Source: Mauremys mutica (Eukaryota > Chordata > Testudines > Geoemydidae). From it: a stretch of DNA of 64,000 nucleotides. The stretch lies in assembly GCF_020497125.1 (NCBI RefSeq), contig NC_059075.1, positions 44,490,003-44,554,002 of the forward strand, written 5' to 3'. A model generated the notes under the pieces. The model was not told the origin of the DNA. It saw only the letters and a program-made list of their open reading frames with translations, and searched no databases. The first letter of the stretch is position 1, and every line of letters begins with the position of its first letter. Below are positions 11,366 to 20,455 of the stretch, in pieces. Both the position numbers and the translations under genes were made by a program.

Positions 11366-12022
11366 GAGAATCATCGTGAATTATCAGCTGAACATAAGCT
11401 CCAAGTGTCATGCTTTGGCCAGAAGAGAGAATGTGATCCTGGGATGCATAAATAGCAGAAAAGTAGGAATAGAGAGGTTACTTCATCTATCTATCTGGCA
11501 CTGGTGTGACTACTGCTGGCATTCTGTGTCTAGTTGTGGTGTCCACAGTTCAAGAAAGGGGGTGGTAAATTGGAGAGGGTTCAGAAAAGAGCCACATGAA
11601 TTATTAAAGGATTAGAAAAACTGCCTTATAAAGACAGCCTCAAAGAGCTCCATCTATTTAGCTTAACAAAGAGAAGGTTAAGGAGTGACTTGATTGCAAT
11701 CTATAAGTATCTACACAGGGAACAAATATTTAATAATGGACTCTTCAGTCTAGCAAAGGAAGGTATAACATGGTCCGGAGGCTGGAAGTTGAAGCTAGAC
11801 AAATTCAGACTAGAAATGAGAGGGTAATCAACCATTGGAACAATTTACCAAAGGCTGTGGTGGATTCTCCATCACTGATGATTTTTAAATCAAGACTAGA
11901 TTTTTTTTTCTAAAAGATATTCTCTAGGAATTACTTTGGGGAAGTCCTATGGCCTAGGTTATACAGGAAGTCAGATGACCACACTAATCCCTTCTGGCCT
12001 TGGAATCTATGAATATATGGGA
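11366..12022 (+). mobile_element. CR1 LINE 3' end, 5'-truncated
   Basis: Typical CR1 3'-terminal wording is present, though diverged: attcagaaaagagccaca, gttaaggagtgacttgat, ctacacagggaacaaat, ggtggattctccatc, tttaaatcaagactaga, and the 3' end ccttggaatctatgaat, which stands for the CR1 tail octamer ATTCTATG. Only the last part of the RT gene and the 3' UTR would be covered, and no open frame survives. CR1 elements are normally 5'-truncated, so this is an ordinary dead copy. Confidence 0.75.
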
Positions 12023-12161
12023 CACCTTCAGGCTCATAATGGTGCTGATCTTCCGGACATCTGGGGGTAATTCCATAGTGATCGTGTGTTATGACTCAGG
12101 TGGTGGAAGTAGGGAGGTGAAGCAGGAAGCTGGTGCTGTCAGCTATTAAAACAGCTCAGTG

Positions 12162-12350
12162 GTGGGGGAGGGATAGCTCAGTGGTTTGACCATTGGCCTG
12201 CTAAACTCAGCATTGTGAGCTCAGCCCTTGAGGGGGCCACTTAGGGATCTGGGGCAAAATCAGTACTTGGTCCTGCTAGTGAAGGCAGGAGGTTTGACTC
12301 AATGACCTTTCAGGGTCCTTTCCAGTTTTATGAGATAGGTATATCTCCAT
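12162..12350 (+). mobile_element. tRNA-derived turtle SINE (Cry type)
   Basis: It begins gtgggggagggatagctcagtggttt, which contains an RNA polymerase III A box (TAGCTCAGTGG, 12174-12184) of a tRNA-like head. A decayed B box lies near 12214-12225 (gtgagctcagcc). The body (gccacttagggatctggggcaaa, ttggtcctgct) and tail (atgacctttcagggtcctttcc) match the tRNA-derived SINE of cryptodiran turtles, whose 3' tail resembles CR1. A minus-strand copy is at 19165-19362. Confidence 0.85.
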
Positions 12351-12694
12351 ATATTATTATTTTTTATTACCTCTTGCCCCCAATGTGTCCTCTCCTTCTT
12401 CAGATCCTACTCAGACTTCCCTTTCTCAGATCTCACCAAGCCACCTTCTCATTTTCCACTCAGTCTTATCCTTTCCCCCCCCGCCCATCTACTTACTCCA
12501 CCACCCAATACCCTTCTATGGAGGAGCCAGATCCAAAGAGCCACATGTCCAGAAAAATATAAACTTCTTAATGTACGTATGATAAAGGGAGAACAAAGGG
12601 GCTCTGCACAGAGGAGGCCTCTGGAGAAAGATGAAGAGGCGTAAAACTGAGGCGGAAGATACAGCTGCTGCATTGAGGGTCAGAAGATGAGTCT

Positions 12695-12699
12695 ATTAT
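12695..12699 (+). repeat. Gypsy target duplication, left (ATTAT)
   Basis: ATTAT directly before the first LTR. The same five bases directly follow the third LTR at 16654-16658. Confidence 0.85.
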
Positions 12700-12890
12700 T
12701 GTTGTGTATTTGGTTGCCATGGGTTTTGTTACTATGGCAACTGAGTTAGACTATTAAGGGATAGCTCAGCCGGTTTCAACCGGCTGAGTGAGCTCTCTGT
12801 GTCTGTAAATAAAATGGAGGTTTTGGTTAGCTGTCTGCTCTCTGGCCTCAAGTGATTGCTTCCTACACCGGCTGCCCCAAGGATATAACA
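12700..12890 (+). repeat. LTR 1 (5' LTR)
   Basis: TGTTGTGTATTTGG...GGATATAACA, 191 bp, with TG...CA ends. A polyadenylation signal AATAAA is at 12808-12813. It differs from LTR 3 by about 16 substitutions and a few small indels by eye (roughly 8-9%). Confidence 0.92.
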
Positions 12891-12892
12891 AG

Positions 12893-12910
12893 TGGCGACG
12901 AGGGTGGGAT
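12893..12910 (+). other. Primer-binding site, tRNA-Ser(GCU) type
   Basis: TGGCGACGAGGGTGGGAT starts two bases after LTR 1. It is complementary to the 3' end (with CCA) of vertebrate tRNA-Ser(GCU) with one mismatch over 18 bases. The same site follows LTR 2 at 14774-14791. Confidence 0.75.
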
Positions 12911-13015
12911 CCTGGTGCTGCTCCAGTAACAGAAGGAAGTAGAAGTCAAGGTAAAGACCAAACAAAGAAAAAAAGCTGCTTGTTTGCACTGACTGTGAAA
13001 GTGAAACTAAAAATC

Positions 13016-14032
13016 ATGGCTACTCTGACCAGGCCCCTGGAGCCTTTTGATGAGAATACAGAGCAGTGGCATGTGTATACTGAGTGTTTTGAGCTTTTTG
13101 GTATTGCAAATGACATTACAGAAGCGAAGAAGGTGCCAATATTCTTAACTGTTGTAGGGGCTAAAACCTACTCCCTGCTACGCAGCTTACTACACCCTGT
13201 TAAGCCAGCGACTAAATCTTACAGTGACATTGTGGAAATCCCGGGGTCCCATTTTTCCCCCAAACCACTGGTAATTGCTGAAAGATATAGGTTCCACAAA
13301 AGAGACCAGAAGGAAGATGAAACAGTTGTACAATTTGTAGCAATTTTAAAAAAGCTAGCAGAACACTGTGAATTTAAGGAGATGTTAAATGATGCCCTGT
13401 GTGACAGGTTAGTGCGTGGCCTCTACAGTGAAGCTATACGGAAGCGCCTACTGACAGAGGCTCAGCTTACATTACAAAAGGCTGTTGATATTGCTGTCTC
13501 CATGGAACTGGCTACAAGGAAGGCGCAATACATCGGTGCATCCCCTAGGGTGCAAAAAGTGTCGCAAGAACCGATCCACAAAACTGTGCAGAGTCAGGAA
13601 TGTTACCGCTGTGGTAAGCCGGGTCACCAGGCATCAGAATGCTGGTGTAAGGACCTGGTGTGTCGACACTGTGGCAAAAAGGGACACATTGAGTATGCCT
13701 GTAAACAAAAGAAAAAGAGGCCTGTGGTCTGGCTGACAAAAAGAGGAACCCTGCATACCCTAGAGCAGACCCAGGATGATCAAAGTGACACCTCATCACA
13801 AGAGGAAGTGCCACTGCATGTTTTGTCTTTGGCAATGGGCTCACATGAATACTGGGTAAGCCCGTTGTTGGATGGCAAACCTATACGCATGGAATTGGAC
13901 ACCGGTGCAGCCGTCTCGCTGGTCTCCGAGACTGTGTATAAAGAAAAGCTACAGCATCTTCTGCTTAAGGCAACATCAGCAGCAAAATCAAGTTATCAGA
14001 CGGGCACCCAGAGCAAAAGAGCGAACCTTTAG
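13016..14032 (+). CDS. gag: Gypsy Gag with truncated protease, unit A
   Basis: The 338-codon frame encodes the structural Gag of a Ty3/gypsy retrotransposon, which would package element RNA in the cytoplasm. Residues 1-190 are a capsid-like region, followed by two CCHC zinc knuckles (C196-C209 and C216-C229, both CX2CX4HX4C) and a lysine-rich stretch. The aspartic protease motif LDTGA is at 294-298. The frame runs into sequence from the integrase C-terminus after about residue 318 and stops, so protease is cut short and the rest of pol is missing. I chose the ATG at 13016 because the protein matches its sister unit from there; an upstream in-frame ATG at 12980 is also possible. Residue 24 is Cys here and Arg in unit B, and 169 is Lys versus Glu. 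Confidence 0.88.
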   Translation: MATLTRPLEPFDENTEQWHVYTECFELFGIANDITEAKKVPIFLTVVGAKTYSLLRSLLHPVKPATKSYSDIVEIPGSHFSPKPLVIAERYRFHKRDQKEDETVVQFVAILKKLAEHCEFKEMLNDALCDRLVRGLYSEAIRKRLLTEAQLTLQKAVDIAVSMELATRKAQYIGASPRVQKVSQEPIHKTVQSQECYRCGKPGHQASECWCKDLVCRHCGKKGHIEYACKQKKKRPVVWLTKRGTLHTLEQTQDDQSDTSSQEEVPLHVLSLAMGSHEYWVSPLLDGKPIRMELDTGAAVSLVSETVYKEKLQHLLLKATSAAKSSYQTGTQSKRANL

Positions 14033-14455
14033 CCCGGGACAGCCAGTTTTGGCTCGAACTATACTTCCAGAGCTAAATGGGTCCCTGCCACAATCATCAC
14101 TCAAACAGGACCTGTTTTCTACACAGTCCGGACTGCAGAGAATCTTACCTGGCGGCGACATGTAGATCAACTGTTGCCAGGTCATGCCAGTCCTCAGGAC
14201 ACATCTGCAGTTGAGTGGTCTGACTTCACCACTTCTGGTGAGACACCGAATCACAAATCACCTGTTTCTGACTGTTCTCCTCCATTACTGCCAGCGGCTG
14301 AGATACCCCTTTGCCCAGCATGAGCTGATACCACCTCCTCACCTGTTCATGCTGCGGACCCAGAGCCCATGGTACTTTCGGGTGCAACAACACCAGAAGT
14401 TCGCCGTAATCCACCTAGAGACAGAAGGCCTCCTCATCGGCTGGATCTTTAGCTA
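14033..14455 (+). pseudogene. Integrase C-terminal remnant, unit A
   Basis: Downstream of the gag stop the DNA matches the integrase tail coded at 48756-49240 on the minus strand (FSPGQPVLAR wording, then a proline-rich tail ending in RPPHRLDL-like codons). It is out of frame with gag and carries frame changes relative to that copy, so it is non-functional. Confidence 0.75.
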
Positions 14456-14568
14456 GGGCGAACCCACGGTTATGGGGCAAAATAATCCCCAGGGTTTTGC
14501 CAGGAATGGAGGCAGTCTACCCTCCTTCTCTAGTCTAGTGTGTGTTTTATTTAGGGGATGTTCTTATT

Positions 14569-14583
14569 AGGGGGGGAAGAAAA
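14569..14583 (+). other. Polypurine tract, unit A
   Basis: AGGGGGGGAAGAAAA directly precedes LTR 2, the usual primer position for plus-strand DNA synthesis. The unit B counterpart is 16450-16464. Confidence 0.85.
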
Positions 14584-14771
14584 TGTTGTGTATTTGGTTG
14601 TCATGGTTTTTCTTCCTATGGCAACTGAGTTAGATTATTAGGGGATAGCCCAGCCGGTTTCGGCCAGTTGGGTGAGCTCTGTGTCTGTAAATAAAATGGT
14701 AGTTTTGTTAGGTGTCTGCTCTCTGGCCTCAAGTGATTGCTTCCTACACCGGCTGCCCCAAGGATATAACA
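14584..14771 (+). repeat. LTR 2 (central, chimeric)
   Basis: 188 bp. The 5' half carries the variants of LTR 3 (for example gtcatggttttt, ggggatagcccagccgg, cggccagttggg). From about 14721 onward it carries those of LTR 1 (ctctctggcc, gattgcttcctacacc, gccccaagg). It also has two private changes. This is the pattern left by a crossover between a 3' and a 5' LTR. Confidence 0.9.
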
Positions 14772-14773
14772 AG

Positions 14774-14791
14774 TGGCGACGAGGGTGGGAT
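14774..14791 (+). other. Primer-binding site, unit B
   Basis: Same 18 bases as 12893-12910, two bases after LTR 2, complementary to tRNA-Ser(GCU) with one mismatch. Confidence 0.75.
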
Positions 14792-14896
14792 CCTGGTGCT
14801 GCTCCAGTAACAGAAGGAAGTAGAAGTCAAGGTAAAGACCAAACAAAGAAAAAAAGCTGCTTGTTTGCACTGACTGTGAAAGTGAAACTAAAAATC

Positions 14897-15913
14897 ATGG
14901 CTACTCTGACCAGGCCCCTGGAGCCTTTTGATGAGAATACAGAGCAGTGGCATGTGTATACTGAGCGTTTTGAGCTTTTTGGTATTGCAAATGACATTAC
15001 AGAAGCGAAGAAGGTGCCAATATTCTTAACTGTTGTAGGGGCTAAAACCTACTCCCTGCTACGCAGCTTACTACACCCTGTTAAGCCAGCGACTAAATCT
15101 TACAGTGACATTGTGGAAATCCCGGGGTCCCATTTTTCCCCCAAACCACTGGTAATTGCTGAAAGATATAGGTTCCACAAAAGAGACCAAAAGGAAGATG
15201 AAACAGTTGTACAATTTGTAGCAATTTTAAAAAAGCTAGCAGAACACTGTGAATTTAAGGAGATGTTAAATGATGCCCTGTGTGACAGGTTAGTGCGTGG
15301 CCTCTACAGTGAAGCTATACGGAAGCGCCTACTGACAGAGGCTCAGCTTACATTACAAAAGGCTGTTGATATTGCTGTCTCCATGGAACTGGCTACAAGG
15401 GAGGCGCAATACATCGGTGCATCCCCTAGGGTGCAAAAAGTGTCGCAAGAACCGATCCACAAAACTGTGCAGAGTCAGGAATGTTACCGCTGTGGTAAGC
15501 CGGGTCACCAGGCATCAGAATGCTGGTGTAAGGACCTGGTGTGTCGACACTGTGGCAAAAAGGGACACATTGAGTATGCCTGTAAACAAAAGAAAAAGAG
15601 GCCTGTGGTCTGGCTGACAAAAAGAGGAACCCTGCATACCCTAGAGCAGACCCAGGATGATCAAAGTGACACCTCATCACAAGAGGAAGTGCCACTGCAT
15701 GTTTTGTCTTTGGCAATGGGCTCACATGAATACTGGGTAAGCCCGTTGTTGGATGGCAAACCTATACGCATGGAATTGGACACCGGTGCAGCCGTCTCGC
15801 TGGTCTCCGAGACTGTGTATAAAGAAAAGCTACAGCATCTTCTGCTTAAGGCAACATCAGCAGCAAAATCAAGTTATCAGACGGGCACCCAGAGCAAAAG
15901 AGCGAACCTTTAG
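14897..15913 (+). CDS. gag: Gypsy Gag with truncated protease, unit B
   Basis: Second copy of the 338-codon Gag/partial protease frame, exactly 1881 bases downstream of the first, with the same two zinc knuckles and LDTGA motif and only two amino-acid differences (Arg24, Glu169). A longer in-frame start at 14672 lies inside LTR 2 and is not favoured. The frame ends at the same integrase-tail fusion, so the internal deletion predates the duplication. Both copies have stayed open. Confidence 0.88.
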   Translation: MATLTRPLEPFDENTEQWHVYTERFELFGIANDITEAKKVPIFLTVVGAKTYSLLRSLLHPVKPATKSYSDIVEIPGSHFSPKPLVIAERYRFHKRDQKEDETVVQFVAILKKLAEHCEFKEMLNDALCDRLVRGLYSEAIRKRLLTEAQLTLQKAVDIAVSMELATREAQYIGASPRVQKVSQEPIHKTVQSQECYRCGKPGHQASECWCKDLVCRHCGKKGHIEYACKQKKKRPVVWLTKRGTLHTLEQTQDDQSDTSSQEEVPLHVLSLAMGSHEYWVSPLLDGKPIRMELDTGAAVSLVSETVYKEKLQHLLLKATSAAKSSYQTGTQSKRANL

Positions 15914-16336
15914 CCCGGGACAGCCAGTTTTGGCTCGAACTATACTTCCAGAGCTAAATGGGTCCCTGCCACAATCATCACTCAAACAGGACCTGTTTTC
16001 TACACAGTCCGGACTGCAGAGAATCTTACCTGGCGGCGACATGTAGATCAGCTGTTGCCAGGTCATGCCAGTCCTCAGGACACATCTGCAGTTGAGTGGT
16101 CTGACTTCACCACTTCTGGTGAGACACCGAATCACAAATCACCTGTTTCTGACTGTTGTCCTCCATTACTGCCAGCGGCTGAGATACCCCTTTGCCCAGC
16201 ATGAGCTGATACCACCTCCTCACCTGTTCATGCTGCGGACCCAGAGCCCATGGTACTTTCGGGTGCAACAACACCAGAAGTTCGCCGTAATCCACCTAGA
16301 GACAGAAGGCCTCCTCATCGGCTGGATCTTTAGCTA
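15914..16336 (+). pseudogene. Integrase C-terminal remnant, unit B
   Basis: Same remnant as in unit A, with two base differences visible (tcagctg for tcaactg, and tgttgtcc for tgttctcc). Non-functional. Confidence 0.75.
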
Positions 16337-16449
16337 GGGCGAACCCACGGTTATGGGGCAAAATAATCCCCAGGGTTTTGCCAGGAATGGAGGCAGTCTA
16401 CCCTCCTTCTCTAGTCTAGTGTGTGTTTTATTTAGGGGATGTTCTTATT

Positions 16450-16464
16450 AGGGGGGGAAGAAAA
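16450..16464 (+). other. Polypurine tract, unit B
   Basis: AGGGGGGGAAGAAAA directly before LTR 3. Confidence 0.85.
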
Positions 16465-16653
16465 TGTTGTGTATTTGGTTGTCATGGTTTTTGTTCCTAT
16501 GGCAACTGAGTTAGATTATTAGGGGATAGCCCAGCCGGTTTCGGCCAGTTGGGTGAGCTCTGTGTCTGTAAATAAAATGGTAGTTTTGTTAGCTGTCTGC
16601 TGTCTGGCCTCAAGTGATTTCTTCCTAAACCGGCTGCCCCCAAGGATATAACA
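16465..16653 (+). repeat. LTR 3 (3' LTR)
   Basis: 189 bp, TGTTGTG...ATAACA. Private variants near its 3' end (ctgtctggcc, gatttcttcctaaacc, gcccccaagg) separate it from LTRs 1 and 2. Followed by the ATTAT duplication. Confidence 0.92.
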
Positions 16654-16658
16654 ATTAT
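16654..16658 (+). repeat. Gypsy target duplication, right (ATTAT)
   Basis: Matches 12695-12699 exactly. Confidence 0.85.
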
Positions 16659-19164
16659 AGAGAGTTTGTTTGAAGAGTCTGGTGGCAAGGCTGAAACTTG
16701 GGAAGGTCTCCAAAACTGTATTAGCTCAACTCAGCATTAATCTACTCCTAACTGTCAAGGCTGTTGACAGTCTCCCTTGTGCTTCTTCAATTTCTGTTCC
16801 TAGCTGCTCTCTGTACAGAATTAACATTCATATCCTGCATGGCTTAATTCATTAAAAATAAAGCTATGCAGCCATAAAGTGACTTTCCTGCTGACCTATT
16901 ATGCACAAATCATGTATTATTTAAAAATGTTCTGGTTTCAATAGATTTCTCACTTACTACACATTATTTGAATCTTTAGTAGTAATTATTGAATTACTAA
17001 ATGAATATGCCTATATTCTGGGTGACGGGTTACTGTAGGTTTAAAATTAACCAACAGTGAGTTGAAAGAGAAATAAGGTAGCAGGTGGTGCTTTGGACAG
17101 ACCTCAAAATATTTTAAAAGGTATGTTAAGTCTGGATTCAGCTTTTCAGTAAAGCCTAACTGAGCCTCTCTTTGTTATGAAGAATACAGAGTACTGACCC
17201 CAAACTAGAAATGCTAAGGGTGTGATCCTGCAGATTTATACTTTTGCTTAACTTCACACACTGCAAGTAGTACCATTAACTTCAAATGCTGAGCACCCAA
17301 AAATCCTGTTCTAGTCACTGCGATACATCAGGCCAATTCAAAAATCTGATTTTCCATATGGCCTCAGAAACTTAACTTCAGGCATACACTTGTCATAAAC
17401 TTGTATGTTATGTGAGTCTTGTACTTGTATGTATGCCTGATTTACCTTCCACTAAACATTAGTGTCTACCTAGTCCCATACCAATCAGTGTTCACAACTG
17501 TGATTCCCAGGCAGCCCACTGTGAAGTCTTTAAACACTACCTAGTCTATTTAGCACACTAAATTGGTTGCTTTTGACGTGTGTCAGATGCTTTTATCTAA
17601 ATGCCTTACTCGATTCCCAAATGCATTACTACAACACATTCAGGTAATCACTGAGTTTCTCTCCACTCAGCAACAGCAACAGAAAGTCAATGGAGACTTG
17701 TCTGTCACTGGTAGTTTTACACTCATTGTCAGGGTGACTAACGGCACTCATCTTTTTAATGTGACCCAAAGAGATAATAGTCGATATAGGTAGGAAGAGG
17801 AAGCATTTTCATAAAAAGTACATAAAGGCAAAGTGCAATTTCAGATACATAATTATTAATGTTAAAATAAAATATCCTGTATCCATGCAGAATGTCTACC
17901 TATCTGAATAAGTCAACACTTAGCCAGATGTTAAAATCATGCTATTCAGATCTGGTTGACTTTTCAGTAGCTATGCTCTATTTTTAGACACTGCTACTTG
18001 CTTTTATGAATTATGCTCTATTCCAAGTTTGGAGTATAGTTGACGTGGCTGTGTAATTTTATTAAGTTTTAAGTTTTAAAAAGAAGTGTTAACAAAAAAC
18101 ACTATAAAAAACTTTTCTATCCAGCTCTATAGAGAACATTACATAGATACGTAAGTCAAATATTAGCATTTCTATAAGATCTGGGGATTTTCTTTTAAAT
18201 TGACCAACTGAAGGTTTACAAATAAAATAAAAATTAAGTTAGAGAGGTTTATAACTAAATTCTTAAAATGTTTCAACTATTAATAAGTTGCCTATAAATC
18301 TTAATTGTACTAACAGACTCAATAAATACAAATTATATTTAATATCTTAAAAAATCATAACACTCCATAGGTGCTCAGATTGACTTTGATGACTGACAAG
18401 AGGACAAGCAGGGTGAAAAGAATTCATATAAACAGAAGGAGTGGAAAAAAGGAAATGAAGAATAAGCAGGAGGTAATTGTTCTAGAATTTCCCTCATATA
18501 GCTATTAATTTAAACCTCTCAAACACCATATGCCTCATAATGAAATAAGTATGTAAGAATTTTAAAGCATATATCATGTAGCATTCCATAATTCCAATTT
18601 AATGGTGTTCAGAAATTCATCTGTGCTAAAGATTCAGAAATATTAGATGAAAGCTCTTATTTTTCCTCCAAATTATCATTTTAACAAGGCTCTGGATATT
18701 AATTTCAGTTTTGGTAGAGACAGATGGAGACTATTCACAATATTGTAACCCTTCCCCTTTTTTAAAATGCAACTAATTGGTCATATAGACATTTCATTCA
18801 ATTCTTTTAAAATAGAAGACTAGTTTTGGTTTTAAATCCAGACCCACCTGTTTTTAAAGGTGGAATCCACAATAGCTAGCTGAATAAAACTAGAAAAATC
18901 TGACAAGAACTATTATTTACATTGTTAATTCTTCTCTATGATGTGATAACACCATTGTAAGTTCTGGGCATTTTCCGCCTCAGTTTTAGTCAGACTTTGA
19001 CAAACAGGGGTGGAGCTAGAATTCTGGTGCCAGCTTCTCCTCCACTGTCTGTCTACTGCAAACTCTTCAGTCAATGACTTCCAAAGCTGTCACACTAAAG
19101 AGGTTACTCCTCAGGTTTTAGAGCTAATAGGTTAGCCTATTGCTTAGAGCTAGTTATTTTTCTT
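16659..19164. other. AT-rich non-coding DNA
   Basis: No gene recognised. A decayed old amniote repeat lies near 17220-17310 (gtgatcctgcagatt, gcttaacttcacacac). Confidence 0.5.
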
Positions 19165-19362
19165 ATATAATAATAAGAGATATACCAATCTCCTAGAACT
19201 GGAAGGGACCTTGAAAGGTCATCGAGTCCAGCCCCCTGCCTTCACTAACAGGACCAAGTACTGATTTATGCCCCAGATCCCTAAGTGGCCCCCCTCAAGG
19301 ATTGAGCTCATAACCCGGGGTTTAGCAGGCCAACGCTCAAACCACTGAGCTATCCCTCCCCC
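19165..19362 (-). mobile_element. tRNA-derived turtle SINE (Cry type), minus strand
   Basis: Read on the minus strand it starts gggggagggatagctcagtggttt with an A box like that of the copy at 12162, continues with aacccc gggttatgagctcaatcc as a recognisable B-box region, then ggggccacttagggatctgggg and a CR1-like tail (gacctttcaaggtcccttcc) ending in an AT-rich stretch. Confidence 0.85.
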
Positions 19363-19619
19363 TTATTCCAAGTGGATTGCCTAAGTGAGTGTCCACACGC
19401 ATGGGGGGGAAATTAACAAAGTAAATGTTTGATTTTTCATGGCTTGGGTTCCCACCAGCATGAAGTGTCAGGGTTTAGGCAAGGAAGAGAAAGGGTGCAA
19501 TTCACCCAATATTTTGAGAAGTGCCAAGCATTTCAAGAATGGCCCCTATTAATGCCGCTCTGAGGGACTAGGGTGATGATCCATATTTGACTGAGGGGCT
19601 GAAAGTTCTGCAAAGCAAA

Positions 19620-19897
19620 AACAATGAGGAGTCCAGTGGCACTTTAAAGACTAACAGATTTATTTGGGCATAATCTTTCATTGGTAAAAAACCCACTTCT
19701 TCAGATGCATGGAGTGAAAATATATATTGGCACATGAAGAGAAGGGAGTTACCTTACAATGGAGAACAAAATGTTGAAGGCCAATTCAATCTGGGTGGAT
19801 GTGGTCCACTCCCAATAATTGATGAGTAAGTGTCAATACCAAGAGGGGGGAAATTGCTTTTGTAGTGAGCCAGCCACTCCCAGTCCCTATTCAAGCC
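19620..19897 (-). mobile_element. Penelope-like fragment with hammerhead-like core
   Basis: The minus strand carries the older form of the repeat seen at 9.1 kb (ccactggactcct wording, aaataaatctgttagtcttt). CAAAGCAAA flanks it on both sides (19611-19619 and 19898-19906), a 9-bp target duplication. The minus strand reads ctgaagaa, then gtgggt-ttttt-accaat, then GAAA and a short gattatgc. This keeps the hammerhead core CUGANGA exactly, with a different stem II from the 9.1-kb copy. No coding region is evident. Confidence 0.6.
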
Positions 19898-20040
19898 CAA
19901 AGCAAAGAGACAAAGATGCTAGCCAAAGAGCAGCAAAAGGGAAACAGCCAATTTGCAGACGATCGAGAGGGAGTGGTCACCAGCAAAGAATTCAGACAAT
20001 TTGCTTCAGTCTGTCACCTTCCCTCTCTAATGCATCAGGA

Positions 20041-20080
20041 AATTATATATATATAATATATATAATATATATATATTATA
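20041..20080 (+). repeat. AT microsatellite
   Basis: Runs of ta with single extra a, about 40 bases. Confidence 0.9.
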
Positions 20081-20174
20081 GTGAGCCATACCATTCACTA
20101 ATGCTATGAGCCATACCATTCACTAATGAGCCATACCATAGCCATACCATGTGAGCCATACCATTCACTAATGC
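20081..20174 (+). repeat. Minisatellite, gagccataccattcactaat unit
   Basis: A unit of about 20-25 bases (gagccataccattcactaat) appears about four times, one copy truncated to gccatacca, directly after the AT microsatellite. Confidence 0.85.
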
Positions 20175-20250
20175 TTCCCTAATTCACGGGGATTGCTGTC
20201 TAGTGTTTACCATGATCTATATTCACTGGAGTGATGTTCCTTGTTCTGTA

Positions 20251-20455
20251 TAAGAACATAAGAATGGCCATACTGGGTTAGACCAAATGTCCATCTTGCC
20301 CAGTATCCTGTCTTCTGACAGTAGCCAGTGCCAGGTGCACCAGAGGGAATGAACAGAACAGGTAATCATCAAGTGATCCATGCCCTGTCACCCATTCCCA
20401 GATCTCCTGTAGACATCCACTGTAAGCCTATGTCATAGGATAGCCATCTTGGAGT
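20251..20455 (+). repeat. High-copy reptile interspersed repeat
   Basis: Wording taagaacataagaatggcc, catactgggttagacca, ccagtatcctgtcttc, gtgccaggtgcaccagag, aacaggtaatcatcaag is that of a repeat very common in turtle genomes. I recognise the family but not its class with certainty (possibly CR1-related). Confidence 0.65.

Larger units (their letters stand above)
12700..16653 (+). mobile_element. Non-autonomous Ty3/gypsy element, three LTRs, two internal units
   Basis: The order is LTR (12700-12890), internal unit A (12891-14583), LTR (14584-14771), internal unit B (14772-16464), LTR (16465-16653). Both internal units are exactly 1693 bp and differ at about five positions by eye (for example 13085 T versus 14966 C). 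Each has a tRNA-Ser-type primer-binding site, an open gag with two zinc knuckles and the start of protease, then a fused integrase tail and a polypurine tract. Reverse transcriptase, RNase H and most of integrase are deleted in both. One ATTAT duplication flanks the whole array, so it came from one insertion that later grew by LTR-LTR recombination. Mobilisation would need proteins from a relative. Confidence 0.93.

Noticed and set aside
12162..12240. tRNA gene
   Set aside because: A-box head present, but the B box is worn, there is no cloverleaf, and a SINE body follows.
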